From: OPU3-GD-OMZ sp001901525
Lineage (GTDB): Bacteria > Pseudomonadota > Gammaproteobacteria > Methylococcales > Methylomonadaceae
Direction: 5' to 3'
Length of the DNA: 35,698 nucleotides
Assembly: GCA_963981505.1 (NCBI GenBank)
Contig: CAXCEI010000014.1
Span: 1-35,698 of the forward strand
Shown here: positions 16,289 through 24,770 of the stretch, piece after piece
Layout: every line of letters begins with the position of its first letter
Numbering within the stretch: the first letter of the stretch is position 1
Position numbers and translations under genes: made by a program
Notes under the pieces: generated by a model
Databases searched by the model: none
What the model saw: only the letters and a program-made list of their open reading frames with translations
Told to the model about the DNA's origin: nothing

Positions 16289-16507
16289 CTAACGACCTCT
16301 GAAGGTAATCCGGCCTTTGGTCAGATCATAGGGTGTCATTTCAACTTTGACTTGGTCGCCTGTTAAGATGCGGATGTAATGTTTACGCATTTTTCCCGAT
16401 ATATGAGCGGTAATAATGTGACCATTATCCAGTTCCACGCGAAACATGGTGTTAGGAAGCGTGTCAATTACAGTTCCTTCCATTTCAATTTGATCTTCTT
16501 TTGGCAT
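16289..16507 (-). CDS. infA: Translation initiation factor IF-1
   Basis: A 72-residue OB-fold protein that occupies the ribosomal A site during initiation. The sequence contains MEGTVIDTLPNTMFRVELDN, HISGKMRKHYIRILTGD and TPYDLTKGRITFRGR, a near-complete match to gammaproteobacterial IF-1 in sequence and length. A ribosome site (AAGGT) lies nine bases before the ATG, and an extended -10 promoter lies about 33 bases upstream. Its place between clpA and the aat/bpt genes matches many gammaproteobacterial genomes. Confidence 0.98.
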   Translation of the reverse strand: MPKEDQIEMEGTVIDTLPNTMFRVELDNGHIITAHISGKMRKHYIRILTGDQVKVEMTPYDLTKGRITFRGR

Positions 16508-16539
16508 TTGTATTGTAACCTTAGTTAAATTAACTGGGA

Positions 16540-16548
16540 ATTATAGCA
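16540..16548 (-). promoter_or_regulatory. infA: Extended -10 promoter of infA
   Basis: On the minus strand the sequence TGCTATAAT combines a perfect -10 hexamer with the TGn extension. Transcription would start near 16533, leaving a leader of about 26 bases before the infA ATG. The -35 region (around TGTCTA) is weak, as is common with extended -10 promoters. Confidence 0.6.
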
Positions 16549-16613
16549 CTGTACTTTGTCGATAGACAGTCCTTAAAAAAGGAAGCGGCTGGTTGATAAT
16601 GCATTTTTGGCTT

Positions 16614-17333
16614 TTAGCGAATAATTGATTGATTTTTTTCATATAAAGACCATTGATCCTTAATGAAGGCTTCTGTCGGACGGTAATTTATTTTATAAGC
16701 CATGTTCTGGCAAGGTTCAATCCAAAAGCCGAGGTAGACCCATTTTTGGTTTTTGAGTGACGCATGATGGATCATTTTCAGAATAGCAAAATGACCTAAA
16801 CTGAGATGGCTGTAGTCGGGGTGGTAAAAAGTGTATACAGCGGAGAGTGCCTGATCAAGTTGATCGATAACGGTCACGCCGACAATAGAGTCATTGATAA
16901 GGATTTCCATAAATAAGGTGTCACACCATGGGCCGGTTAAAAAGTTCAAGTAGTCATCTCTTGAGAGTTGACTCATCTCCCCACCCGAGTGTCGATTGTT
17001 TTGATAGTGAGTGAAAATCTCAAAATGATGCTCGTTAAAAGTAGCAGGGGTCAGCCGTGTTGTTGTATTGGTATTTATTTTTAAAATACGGCGTTGGCTT
17101 TTGGAGGGTTTAAATAAATTAACGGGTACCCGTAATGGAATGCAGTCTTGGCAATTGTCGCAATGGGGGCGATACAATTGTTGGCCACTGCGTCTAAAAC
17201 CTTGGCTAATTAAATGCGTGTATAGGTTATTAATGGGTGGGAATTCAGGATGAACGTAGAGTAGACGTGCCTGTTTTTTTACCTGATAGCTACAGGGGTG
17301 TTCACGGTCCATGATCAGTGGAATATCGATCAT
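16614..17333 (-). CDS. bpt: Bpt, aspartate/glutamate leucyltransferase
   Basis: A 239-residue leucyl-tRNA-protein transferase of the Ate1-like Bpt family, which adds Leu to N-terminal Asp or Glu and so makes a ClpS-recognised N-degron. The N-terminal PCSYQVKKQARLLYVHPEF with Cys and the paired-Cys segment YRPHCDNCQDCIPLRVPV are characteristic, as is LGFWIEPCQNMAYKINYRP near the end. The start is ATG 17333, whose bases overlap the aat stop codon as ATGA; a TTG at 17351 in frame would overlap aat by 22 bases and is less likely. Encoded with aat and trxB on the minus strand. Confidence 0.95.
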   Translation of the reverse strand: MIDIPLIMDREHPCSYQVKKQARLLYVHPEFPPINNLYTHLISQGFRRSGQQLYRPHCDNCQDCIPLRVPVNLFKPSKSQRRILKINTNTTTRLTPATFNEHHFEIFTHYQNNRHSGGEMSQLSRDDYLNFLTGPWCDTLFMEILINDSIVGVTVIDQLDQALSAVYTFYHPDYSHLSLGHFAILKMIHHASLKNQKWVYLGFWIEPCQNMAYKINYRPTEAFIKDQWSLYEKNQSIIR

Positions 17334-18028
17334 GGACTGTTGTTTTTCCAAGCAGCTAAGGCTGTACTTTTAACGCAGTATTGGTTGACTAATGCGATAA
17401 ACTCGGTACGGGGTAATTCTTTCGCACCCCAGTTCATCAGGTGATCAGATTTCACTTGGCAGTCTATAAGGTGATAGTCCCATTCGCGTAGTTTCATAAT
17501 TAAATAATAGAAAGCAATTTTGGATGCATTGCTTTCAATATGAAACATGGATTCACCAAAAAAAACTTGCCCTATACTTACGCCGTAAAGACCACCCACT
17601 AAGGTATTGTTACGACTCACTTCAACGGAATGTGCAAAGCCTTTGTTATGTAGGCTTTTATAAGCGCTGATCATCTCAGGGGATATCCAGGTTTCAGGTT
17701 GGTTTTTTCTAGGTCTTGCGCAAGCTTGTATGACCTCGGGGAAAAATTGGTTGACGGTCAGGGTGAATTTATTTTTTTTAAATAATCGTTGTAGACTTTT
17801 TGAGGGTTTGAATTGACTGGGGAAAAGGCTTAGCCGAGGGTCAGGTGACCACCATAACAAGGGGTCGCCAGGGTTAAACCAAGGGAAAATGCCTTGTTTA
17901 TAGGCATTGATCAGTCTTTCCGGACTTAAGCAGCCACCAACGGCCACTAAACCATTGGGATTTTTTAACGCGTTATGAACGTCTGGAAAAGGTTGTTTTG
18001 AAAAGTTTGGATCAAGGTAAGTGAGCAT
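17330..18028 (-). CDS. aat: Aat, leucyl/phenylalanyl-tRNA-protein transferase
   Basis: A 232-residue GNAT-fold transferase that adds Leu or Phe to N-terminal Lys or Arg, creating an N-degron for ClpS-ClpAP. Recognisable stretches are FPDVHNALKNPNGLVAVGG, LINAYKQGIFPWFNPGDP, LWWSPDPRLSLFPSQFKPS, and GGLYGVSIGQVFFGESMF. Length agrees with the E. coli protein. Its stop overlaps the bpt start, and it begins 41 bases after trxB, so trxB-aat-bpt probably form one transcript. Having both Aat and Bpt gives the cell two tiers of secondary destabilising residues. Confidence 0.96.
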   Translation of the reverse strand: MLTYLDPNFSKQPFPDVHNALKNPNGLVAVGGCLSPERLINAYKQGIFPWFNPGDPLLWWSPDPRLSLFPSQFKPSKSLQRLFKKNKFTLTVNQFFPEVIQACARPRKNQPETWISPEMISAYKSLHNKGFAHSVEVSRNNTLVGGLYGVSIGQVFFGESMFHIESNASKIAFYYLIMKLREWDYHLIDCQVKSDHLMNWGAKELPRTEFIALVNQYCVKSTALAAWKNNSP

Positions 18029-18069
18029 TAAAGGTTTTGCTCACTTAATTGTGAAAGCAGGCATTAATT

Positions 18070-19029
18070 TTATTTTTCGTCGAGTTCATCCAGATATTTT
18101 TCTGCATCGAGTGCAGCCATACAGCCCGAACCGGCAGAGGTGACTGCTTGTTTGTAGATAGAGTCCATCACATCGCCCGCGGCAAAAACACCCGGGATAC
18201 TGGTTTCGGTTGCATTGCCGGTAATGCCGCTATTAACCGTAATATAGCCATTGTCCATGGTTAATTGGTTTTGGAACATTTCAGTATTTGGGTTGTGGCC
18301 GATGGCTATAAAAACACCGTGAACATCGACTGTTTTGGTTTGTTCGGATTGGCTGTCTTTAATTCGGATGCCGGTTACCCCCATATCATCGCCTAGAACC
18401 TCATCTAAATTATGATTCCATTCAATGACGATATTGCCGTTTTTTGCACGCTCTAATAACTTATCAGCCAGAATTTTCTCCGAACGAAATTTATCTCGGC
18501 GATGCACAACAGTGACTTTCGAGGCTATATTGGAAAGATACAGTGCTTCTTCAACAGCGGTGTTGCCCCCACCAATAACAGCAACAGGTTTGTTTTTGTA
18601 GAAGAATCCATCGCAGGTCGCGCAGGCAGAGACGCCGCGTCCCTGAAAGGCTTCTTCAGAGTCGAGTCCTAAATATTTGGCCGATGCGCCGGTGCAAATA
18701 ATTAAAGCATCACAGGTGTAGGTTCCAGAGTCACCGGTTAACGTAAAAGGTCTGTTGTTAAGGTCTACAGTGTGAATGTGATCAAGTAAGAGTTTAGTGT
18801 TGAATCTTTCTGCATGTTGGCGCATGCGATCCATTAATTCGGGGCCTTGGACGCCGTTATTGTCGCCGGGCCAATTATCTACATCTGTAGTGGTTGTTAA
18901 TTGGCCGCCTTGTTGCATTCCAGTGATTAATACCGGGTTGAGGTTGGCGCGTGCAGCATAGATGGCAGCAGTGTAACCGGCAGGACCCGAGCCTAAGATG
19001 AGAAGGCGGCAATGTTGGATGGTACTCAT
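18070..19029 (-). CDS. trxB: Thioredoxin reductase
   Basis: A 319-residue flavoprotein that reduces thioredoxin with NADPH. The FAD-binding GSGPAGYTAAIYAARA (13-28), the redox centre CATC (136-139) in GVSACATCDGFF, the NADPH-binding IGGGNTAVEEALYLSNI and the C-terminal FAD motif GVFAAGDVMDS are all intact. A clear ribosome site (GGAGATGA) lies before the ATG. It heads the trxB-aat-bpt run and is divergent from ftsK, with about 210 AT-rich bases between them in which I could not assign a convincing promoter for either. Confidence 0.97.
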   Translation of the reverse strand: MSTIQHCRLLILGSGPAGYTAAIYAARANLNPVLITGMQQGGQLTTTTDVDNWPGDNNGVQGPELMDRMRQHAERFNTKLLLDHIHTVDLNNRPFTLTGDSGTYTCDALIICTGASAKYLGLDSEEAFQGRGVSACATCDGFFYKNKPVAVIGGGNTAVEEALYLSNIASKVTVVHRRDKFRSEKILADKLLERAKNGNIVIEWNHNLDEVLGDDMGVTGIRIKDSQSEQTKTVDVHGVFIAIGHNPNTEMFQNQLTMDNGYITVNSGITGNATETSIPGVFAAGDVMDSIYKQAVTSAGSGCMAALDAEKYLDELDEK

Positions 19030-19239
19030 TTAAATCATCTCCACAAAGATCAATGTTATGAAATTTGGTGCATATTATGACGATGACTGCCGTTCAGGTA
19101 AAGTCAGAGATTAATTATTTAAGAATTAACACTAAAAACTTGTTTTAGGGATTGATATTAAGTTAATGTACTATAAAATGAAAAGTTCCTATAGTATTGT
19201 TATCTTTAAAAAAATAATGGAAATTAGAGAAGAAGTTGC

Positions 19240-21633
19240 ATGGCTGCGATAATTGAAGAAAACACCTCAAGCGGTTTGCGTGAAATTGGGGTTATAGCTT
19301 TTGTAACGTTAGCTACTTTTGTTTTTATTGCATTGGTAACCTTCAGTTATGAAGATCCGGGTTGGACACACAGTGGCAGTGGCGTTGCTATTAATAATGC
19401 CTGTGGTGTTGTCGGGGCTTGGGTTGCAGATTTTTCTTTAAGTCTTTTAGGGATTACCGCTTTCTTTTTTCCTTTTATGATTGCCTGGCAAGGTTATCAA
19501 GTCTTTGTAAGGCGACCTAGTAAACGGGCTCATTGGGGGCTTGGTTTCCGTTGGTTTGGCTTTGTTGTGGCCGGTTTGGCAACTTCAACATTGGCTTATT
19601 TGCATGTTATTCGCTTGGATTTTTCATTGCCAAACGGAGCCGGTGGCATTTTAGGCGAAGAGTTAGGGGAGTTGCTGGTCGTGGTCTTGGGTCACTCGGG
19701 CGTGACCTTGCTTCTATCCACCTTACTATTAGCAGGAATTACCTTATTAACTCATCTGTCATGGTTGGCTGTTGTGGATGGCGTGGGGAAATACTCATTG
19801 TTAATAATTCGATTTTTAAGGCAAAAAATGAATTTATTTTTTGCTCGTCTTAGTGTGTACGTTAGAACGTATGCTCAGCGTTCCAATAAGATCGCTGTTA
19901 ATATTCAAGAAAGTGGTCCGTTACACGGTTTTGACGCCAGTGAGACGTTAGCACCAGCAATTAAGCAAATACATGTTGAGCCTATTGAGGGAGATTTTGA
20001 GTCAACGGATAAGGTTGAACCGATAATGACTTTAATTGAGCCCTCGCTTACAGATACTTTGCTTGATCCACCGATGACCTTGGACTCAATGCCCAACAAA
20101 AAGAATGTGGTTCGTCGACGCTCGAAAAAAGCACCGGTAGCTGATAAGGGCTTGCCATCGTTATCATTACTGGATCAATATTTTAATACGACAACAGGTT
20201 ATTCTGCCAGTGTATTACAGGACATGTCTCGATTGGTTGAAAATATTTTAATCGATTTTAATGTAGATGTGGACGTGGTTGCCGTCAACCCGGGGCCTGT
20301 TATTACACGGTTTGAATTACAGTTAGCCGCTGGAATTAAAGTGAGTCGTATTAGTGGGCTGGCTAAGGATCTTGCTCGGGCACTTTCTGTGACCAGCGTC
20401 CGGATTGTTGAAATCATTCCGGGTAAAACCGTTATTGGTTTAGAAATTCCCAATAAAGAACGCGAAATGGTGTCCTTGCGTGAGATTTTGTCTTCAGCGG
20501 TTTACCAGCAATCTGAATCTGCTTTAACGTTAGCTCTAGGTAAAGATATCTCGGGGGCTGTAGTCATCGCTGATCTCGTTAAAATGCCGCATTTATTGGT
20601 GGCGGGGACAACCGGTTCTGGAAAATCAGTTGCAATCAATACGATGATTTTAAGCTTGCTGTACAAATCTACACCGGCTGATGTGCGTATGATTATGATT
20701 GACCCTAAAATGCTGGAGTTATCAGTTTATGAAGGTATCCCTCATTTATTGACACCGGTGGTCACTGATATGAAGGATGCTTCGAATGCGCTTCGTTGGT
20801 CGGTTGCTGAAATGGAGCGACGTTATCGGTTAATGTCTTTGTTGGGAGTGCGTAATCTTGATGGCTTCAATAAATTGGTTAAAGCGGCACAAGAGCGTGG
20901 AGAGCCAATTAAAGATCCTTTGTTTAAGCCTGAAATGGGTTTGGCAGAGAATCAGGAGCACCCGGTTTTAAAGCCTTTGCCTAATATCGTTATAGTCATT
21001 GATGAATTAGCCGACATGATGATGATTGTTGGTAAAAAGGTAGAAGAATTGATTGCCCGGTTGGCGCAGAAAGCGCGTGCATCTGGATTGCATTTGATTT
21101 TAGCGACACAGCGACCGTCTGTGGATGTTTTGACGGGATTAATTAAAGCGAATGTGCCTTCTCGGATCGCCTTCCAGGTTTCTTCTAAGATTGATTCTAG
21201 AACGATCATAGATCAAGGCGGTGCGGAATCACTGTTAGGAAATGGGGATATGTTGTTTATGCCGTCAGGAACTAGTTTGCCTGTTCGTGCACACGGCGCT
21301 TTTGTGAATGACCATGAGGTTCACCAAATTGTTTCCTATTTAAAGCAAACAGGTCCGACCGATTATCTTGATTTAGTTGTTAATGATTCTGTCGATCAAG
21401 CGGGTGTGGGGTTTGCTGAAGTTGGGCGTGAGGAAGACCCTATTTATGATCAAGCGGTGAACTTTGTCACCGAAACTAGAAAAGCATCTATTTCCAGTGT
21501 GCAAAGGCGTTTTAAGGTGGGCTATAACCGTGCTGCGCGCTTAATTGAGGATATGGAGGCTGCCGGGGTGGTAACCTCGCCAGAGTCTAACGGTAGCCGG
21601 CAGGTGATTGCGCCAGCCCCCCCAGCGCTTTAG
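19240..21633 (+). CDS. ftsK: FtsK, DNA translocase of the division septum
   Basis: A 797-residue DNA translocase. It has an N-terminal membrane domain with about four hydrophobic segments (within 15-180), a short linker rather than the very long one of E. coli, alpha/beta motor domains, and a C-terminal gamma winged helix. The motor Walker A is GTTGSGKS (456-463) and Walker B is IVIVIDELADMMM. The gamma domain (SISSVQRRFKVGYNRAARLIEDMEAAG) reads KOPS sites and activates XerCD at dif. It coordinates chromosome segregation with septum closure. It is divergent from trxB, as in many gammaproteobacteria, but lolA, which often follows ftsK, is absent; queG converges on it with a four-base gap. Confidence 0.97.
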   Translation: MAAIIEENTSSGLREIGVIAFVTLATFVFIALVTFSYEDPGWTHSGSGVAINNACGVVGAWVADFSLSLLGITAFFFPFMIAWQGYQVFVRRPSKRAHWGLGFRWFGFVVAGLATSTLAYLHVIRLDFSLPNGAGGILGEELGELLVVVLGHSGVTLLLSTLLLAGITLLTHLSWLAVVDGVGKYSLLIIRFLRQKMNLFFARLSVYVRTYAQRSNKIAVNIQESGPLHGFDASETLAPAIKQIHVEPIEGDFESTDKVEPIMTLIEPSLTDTLLDPPMTLDSMPNKKNVVRRRSKKAPVADKGLPSLSLLDQYFNTTTGYSASVLQDMSRLVENILIDFNVDVDVVAVNPGPVITRFELQLAAGIKVSRISGLAKDLARALSVTSVRIVEIIPGKTVIGLEIPNKEREMVSLREILSSAVYQQSESALTLALGKDISGAVVIADLVKMPHLLVAGTTGSGKSVAINTMILSLLYKSTPADVRMIMIDPKMLELSVYEGIPHLLTPVVTDMKDASNALRWSVAEMERRYRLMSLLGVRNLDGFNKLVKAAQERGEPIKDPLFKPEMGLAENQEHPVLKPLPNIVIVIDELADMMMIVGKKVEELIARLAQKARASGLHLILATQRPSVDVLTGLIKANVPSRIAFQVSSKIDSRTIIDQGGAESLLGNGDMLFMPSGTSLPVRAHGAFVNDHEVHQIVSYLKQTGPTDYLDLVVNDSVDQAGVGFAEVGREEDPIYDQAVNFVTETRKASISSVQRRFKVGYNRAARLIEDMEAAGVVTSPESNGSRQVIAPAPPAL

Positions 21634-21637
21634 GGTG

Positions 21638-22699
21638 TTATTTTTTTAAGTGCGTTTGATTCAGAGCCCATTGAATGTGTTCTCGGACCAGTGCTGAAGG
21701 GTTGCTGAGTTGTCTCGTTAATGTTTCAGTAATTAACTGACTAGGATTAGCGTTTCCTAAGGCAACTGCAATGTTGCGTAACCAGTGAATATGGCCAATT
21801 CGACGAATGGCTGAGCCTTCGGTCTTTTTTAGAAAAGTTTTTTCATCCCAGGAAAATAAATTAACTAATTGACTTGAATTTAAATTATGTCGAGGATTAA
21901 AGTCTGGATTTTGAGTACTTTTAGCAAAGCGATTCCAAGGGCATATGAGTTGGCAATCATCACAGCCATAGATCCTATTGCCGATTAAAGGGCGTAATGA
22001 TTCAGGGATGGCTCCATTGAGTTCTATGGTTAAATAGGAGATGCACCGTCTGGCATCAAGTTGATAAGGAGCCACGATGGCTTGCGTTGGGCAGATGTCA
22101 AGACAAGCAATACAATCACCACAATGTGCACGGGTAGCAGAATCAATAGGGAGTTCAAGGTCGGTATAGATCTCGCCTAAAAAGAACCAAGATCCGGCAT
22201 TTTTATTGATTAGATTAGTATGCTTGCCTATCCAACCCAGTCCAGCTTTTTCGGCAATGGCTTTTTCAAGTACGGGTGCGCTATCCACAAAGGCACGGTA
22301 ACCAAAAGGGCCAATTTCTTTTTCAATGCGTGTACATAGCTTTTGTAATCGATTTCGGATCACTTTATGGTAATCTCGACCTAAAGCATAGCGTGAAATA
22401 AAAGCGGTTTCTGGATGGTTTAATGCGGCCTGCGTTTCAACTGGGTCTTCAGTGAAGTAGTCCATACGGACAGAGATAATTCTTTTTGTCCCCGGAATGA
22501 GTGATTCAGGGTGGCTTCTTTTCTTACCGTGCTTGACCATGTAATCCATTTCGCCGTGATAGTTTTTGCTAACCCAGTCGTCTAAGTGTTTTTCTGCCTG
22601 CATGAGTGAGGTATCGGAAATTCCGATTTGTTGAAAGCCTAATTCTCTCCCCCATGTCTTAATGGCGGTAGTAAGGTTTGGTAAGTTTATTTTAGCCAT
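21638..22699 (-). CDS. queG: Epoxyqueuosine reductase QueG
   Basis: A 353-residue cobalamin-dependent Fe-S enzyme that performs the last step of queuosine synthesis in tRNA. Two [4Fe-4S] motifs are visible: HCGDCIACLDICPTQAI and YGCDDCQLICPWN. Upstream are the DSAPVLEKAIAEKAGLGWIGKHTN and RMDYFTED stretches typical of the family. The C-terminal 60 residues resemble a HEAT-like repeat (RRIGHIHWLRNIAVALGN). It is divergent from nnr, as yjeS and yjeF are in E. coli, with about 115 bases between. Confidence 0.96.
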   Translation of the reverse strand: MAKINLPNLTTAIKTWGRELGFQQIGISDTSLMQAEKHLDDWVSKNYHGEMDYMVKHGKKRSHPESLIPGTKRIISVRMDYFTEDPVETQAALNHPETAFISRYALGRDYHKVIRNRLQKLCTRIEKEIGPFGYRAFVDSAPVLEKAIAEKAGLGWIGKHTNLINKNAGSWFFLGEIYTDLELPIDSATRAHCGDCIACLDICPTQAIVAPYQLDARRCISYLTIELNGAIPESLRPLIGNRIYGCDDCQLICPWNRFAKSTQNPDFNPRHNLNSSQLVNLFSWDEKTFLKKTEGSAIRRIGHIHWLRNIAVALGNANPSQLITETLTRQLSNPSALVREHIQWALNQTHLKK

Positions 22700-22814
22700 T
22701 AGCGGAAGGGTGAAATTAGTATGAATATTTTAAGTATACCTGTTCGATTGTATAGGGGTAGCTAATGGAATATGATTGGGTGAGTTTGTTTTAGGGTTAA
22801 TTAAAGGAGGGGGG

Positions 22815-24293
22815 TTGTCTACAGGTGAAGATCTAAAACAACTGCCAGCTGAATTATATACTGCTGAGCAGGTCAGGGAAATGGATCGGATTGCTATTGA
22901 AGAACTAGGGATTTCCGGTTTTTCTTTAATGATGCAAGCAGGATGTGTGGCTTTTAACCTAGTTGAGTGTTGCTACCCCACTGCACGTAAACTGCATGTT
23001 TTTTGTGGTTCTGGAAATAATGGCGGTGATGGTTTTGTGGTCGCTTCTGAGGCGCTTAATAAAGGTTTTAGGGTCGTTGTTTTTTTGCTTGGTCCGGTAT
23101 CTTCCGTAACCGGTGATGCTCGGTTGGCTTTAGATGCTTATGTGTTGTCCGGAGGAGCGATAAAAACGCCGTTATTGGAGCCAATAACGGCGTGTGATGT
23201 CGTTATTGATGCCCTATTTGGGACAGGCTTATCTCGTAGTATTTCCGGGGATTATCAGCGTGTCATCGAGCAAATCAATCATTTGGGTGTTCCTGTTATA
23301 GCCATTGATATTCCTTCAGGATTAAATGCCGATACCGGGCAACCGATGGGTTGTGCCGTTGTTGCGCAACAAACGATAACTTTTATTGGTTTAAAAGTAG
23401 GGATGGTGACGGGGCAAGCGAGTTCCTTTTGCGGGAATTTGTTTTTTTCGTCGTTGGAAATTCCTGCCGTTGTTTATGATAAATGTAAGCCGCAAGCATG
23501 GTTAACCGTAAATGTTTCTTTGCCGCGTCGTAATCGGTGTGCACATAAAGGGGATCATGGTCATGTCTTATTGATTGGAGGGGATTATGGTTTTTGTGGT
23601 GCGATCCGATTAGCCTCGGAGGCTTCAGTACGCGCAGGGTCCGGCTTGGTTTCGGTTGCCACGCGGATGGAGCATGCCATGCAGTTTGCTCAAGTGCGCC
23701 CTGAAATAATGGCGCATGCGGTAGAGGAGATCTCACAGCTTGTTGTTTTGATGGATAAAGCCAGTGTGATTGCAGTTGGTCCTGGGTTAGGGCAGAACAG
23801 TTGGGGAGAGTCTCTATTTAAAGCAATTGAACCGTATAAGCAGCCTAAAGTGGTTGATGCTGATGGGTTAAATTTTTTGGCTAAACGGGGTGGTTTTAGT
23901 GATAATTGGATTTTAACCCCACATCCAGGTGAAGCGGCTAGATTGATGCATTGCTCTGTTGATGAGATTCAGCGAGATCGTTATACTGCCGCTAGAGATA
24001 TTCAGTCAACGTATGGTGGTGTTGTCGTGCTTAAAGGTCCTGGAACAATTATTACTAATGGAATGACTACGAAAGTAACAGTAACAGGTAATCCGGGTAT
24101 GGCTTGTGGTGGGACCGGTGATGTTTTAACCGGTATAATAGCCGCATTTATTGCTCAAAATATGCCTTTAATGGAAGCGGCTGTCTGTGGCGCTTTTTTG
24201 CATGGGAAAGCAGGGGATCAAGCTGCTGTATTGGGTGAGCGTGGGTTATTAGCAAGTGATTTAATGCCTTACATCAGACGCGTTGTGAATTAA
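22815..24293 (+). CDS. nnr: Nnr, bifunctional NAD(P)H-hydrate epimerase/dehydratase
   Basis: A protein of about 492 residues repairing hydrated NAD(P)H. The N-terminal YjeF epimerase domain (about 1-205) starts with LYTAEQVREMDRIAIEELGI and contains VFCGSGNNGGDGFVVA. The C-terminal ADP-dependent dehydratase domain (about 215-490) contains HKGDHGHVLLIGGDYGFCGA, WILTPHPGEAARLM and GNPGMACGGTGDVLTGIIAA. The start is uncertain: TTG 22815 is favoured because AAAGGAGG lies four bases upstream, while an in-frame TTG at 22776 has no ribosome site and would add 13 residues. The epimerase half holds a perfect inverted repeat at 23166-23193. tsaE begins two bases after the stop. Confidence 0.95.
   Translation: MSTGEDLKQLPAELYTAEQVREMDRIAIEELGISGFSLMMQAGCVAFNLVECCYPTARKLHVFCGSGNNGGDGFVVASEALNKGFRVVVFLLGPVSSVTGDARLALDAYVLSGGAIKTPLLEPITACDVVIDALFGTGLSRSISGDYQRVIEQINHLGVPVIAIDIPSGLNADTGQPMGCAVVAQQTITFIGLKVGMVTGQASSFCGNLFFSSLEIPAVVYDKCKPQAWLTVNVSLPRRNRCAHKGDHGHVLLIGGDYGFCGAIRLASEASVRAGSGLVSVATRMEHAMQFAQVRPEIMAHAVEEISQLVVLMDKASVIAVGPGLGQNSWGESLFKAIEPYKQPKVVDADGLNFLAKRGGFSDNWILTPHPGEAARLMHCSVDEIQRDRYTAARDIQSTYGGVVVLKGPGTIITNGMTTKVTVTGNPGMACGGTGDVLTGIIAAFIAQNMPLMEAAVCGAFLHGKAGDQAAVLGERGLLASDLMPYIRRVVN
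23166..23193. repeat. Perfect 13-base inverted repeat inside nnr
   Basis: Arms ACGCCGTTATTGG (23166-23178) and CCAATAACGGCGT (23181-23193) are exact reverse complements separated by two bases. The repeat lies in frame in the epimerase half of nnr, coding about KTPLLEPITACD, with no T-run following. Such a long perfect palindrome within coding sequence is unusual. Confidence 0.9.
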
Positions 24294-24295
24294 AA

Positions 24296-24706
24296 ATGGC
24301 TATTTTATTTAAAACAACGGAAGAAACGGAACAATACGGCGCTACGCTCTACCGGTCTTTAGGTAAATCAAGATTAGTGTTTTTGACCGGTGACTTGGGT
24401 GCAGGTAAAACCACTTTAGTCCGAGGTGTTCTTCGATCGCTGGGTTATCAGGGGATTGTTAAAAGCCCTACCTATACGTTGGTGGAGGAGTATCACGTCA
24501 GCGGGGTTACTATTGTACATTTTGATTTGTATCGAGTGAAAGATCCTGAAGAGCTTGAATGGATTGGTATCAGGGATTATTTGCAGCAAGATTCTTATTG
24601 TTTTATTGAGTGGCCGGAAATGGGTTTTGGCTATTTACCGAAACCGGATTTTCATTTAAAACTCAGCTCTGGTTCAGCGGGTCATTCATTGGAAATTTGT
24701 AGCTAA
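24296..24706 (+). CDS. tsaE: TsaE, tRNA t6A synthesis ATPase
   Basis: A 136-residue P-loop ATPase that works with TsaB, TsaC and TsaD to make N6-threonylcarbamoyladenosine at tRNA position 37. Walker A is GDLGAGKTT, followed by GIVKSPTYTLVEEY and the FDLYRVKDPEELEWIG stretch typical of TsaE, then FIEWPEMG. It starts two bases after nnr and precedes amiB, the conserved order nnr-tsaE-amiB. It is functionally linked to MtaB in this window, which modifies the t6A that TsaE helps to make. Confidence 0.96.
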   Translation: MAILFKTTEETEQYGATLYRSLGKSRLVFLTGDLGAGKTTLVRGVLRSLGYQGIVKSPTYTLVEEYHVSGVTIVHFDLYRVKDPEELEWIGIRDYLQQDSYCFIEWPEMGFGYLPKPDFHLKLSSGSAGHSLEICS

Positions 24707-24770
24707 ATTTAACTAAAAGATAATGTGTTTGAAAAATCATAGTTTTAAAATTAATTGAAATGATCATAGG

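Noticed and set aside
19030..19239. Possible LexA box or paired promoters between trxB and ftsK
   Set aside because: No CTGT-N8-ACAG element is present. Several TATAAA/TATAGT-like hexamers occur, but none has a -35 at proper spacing in this AT-rich region.
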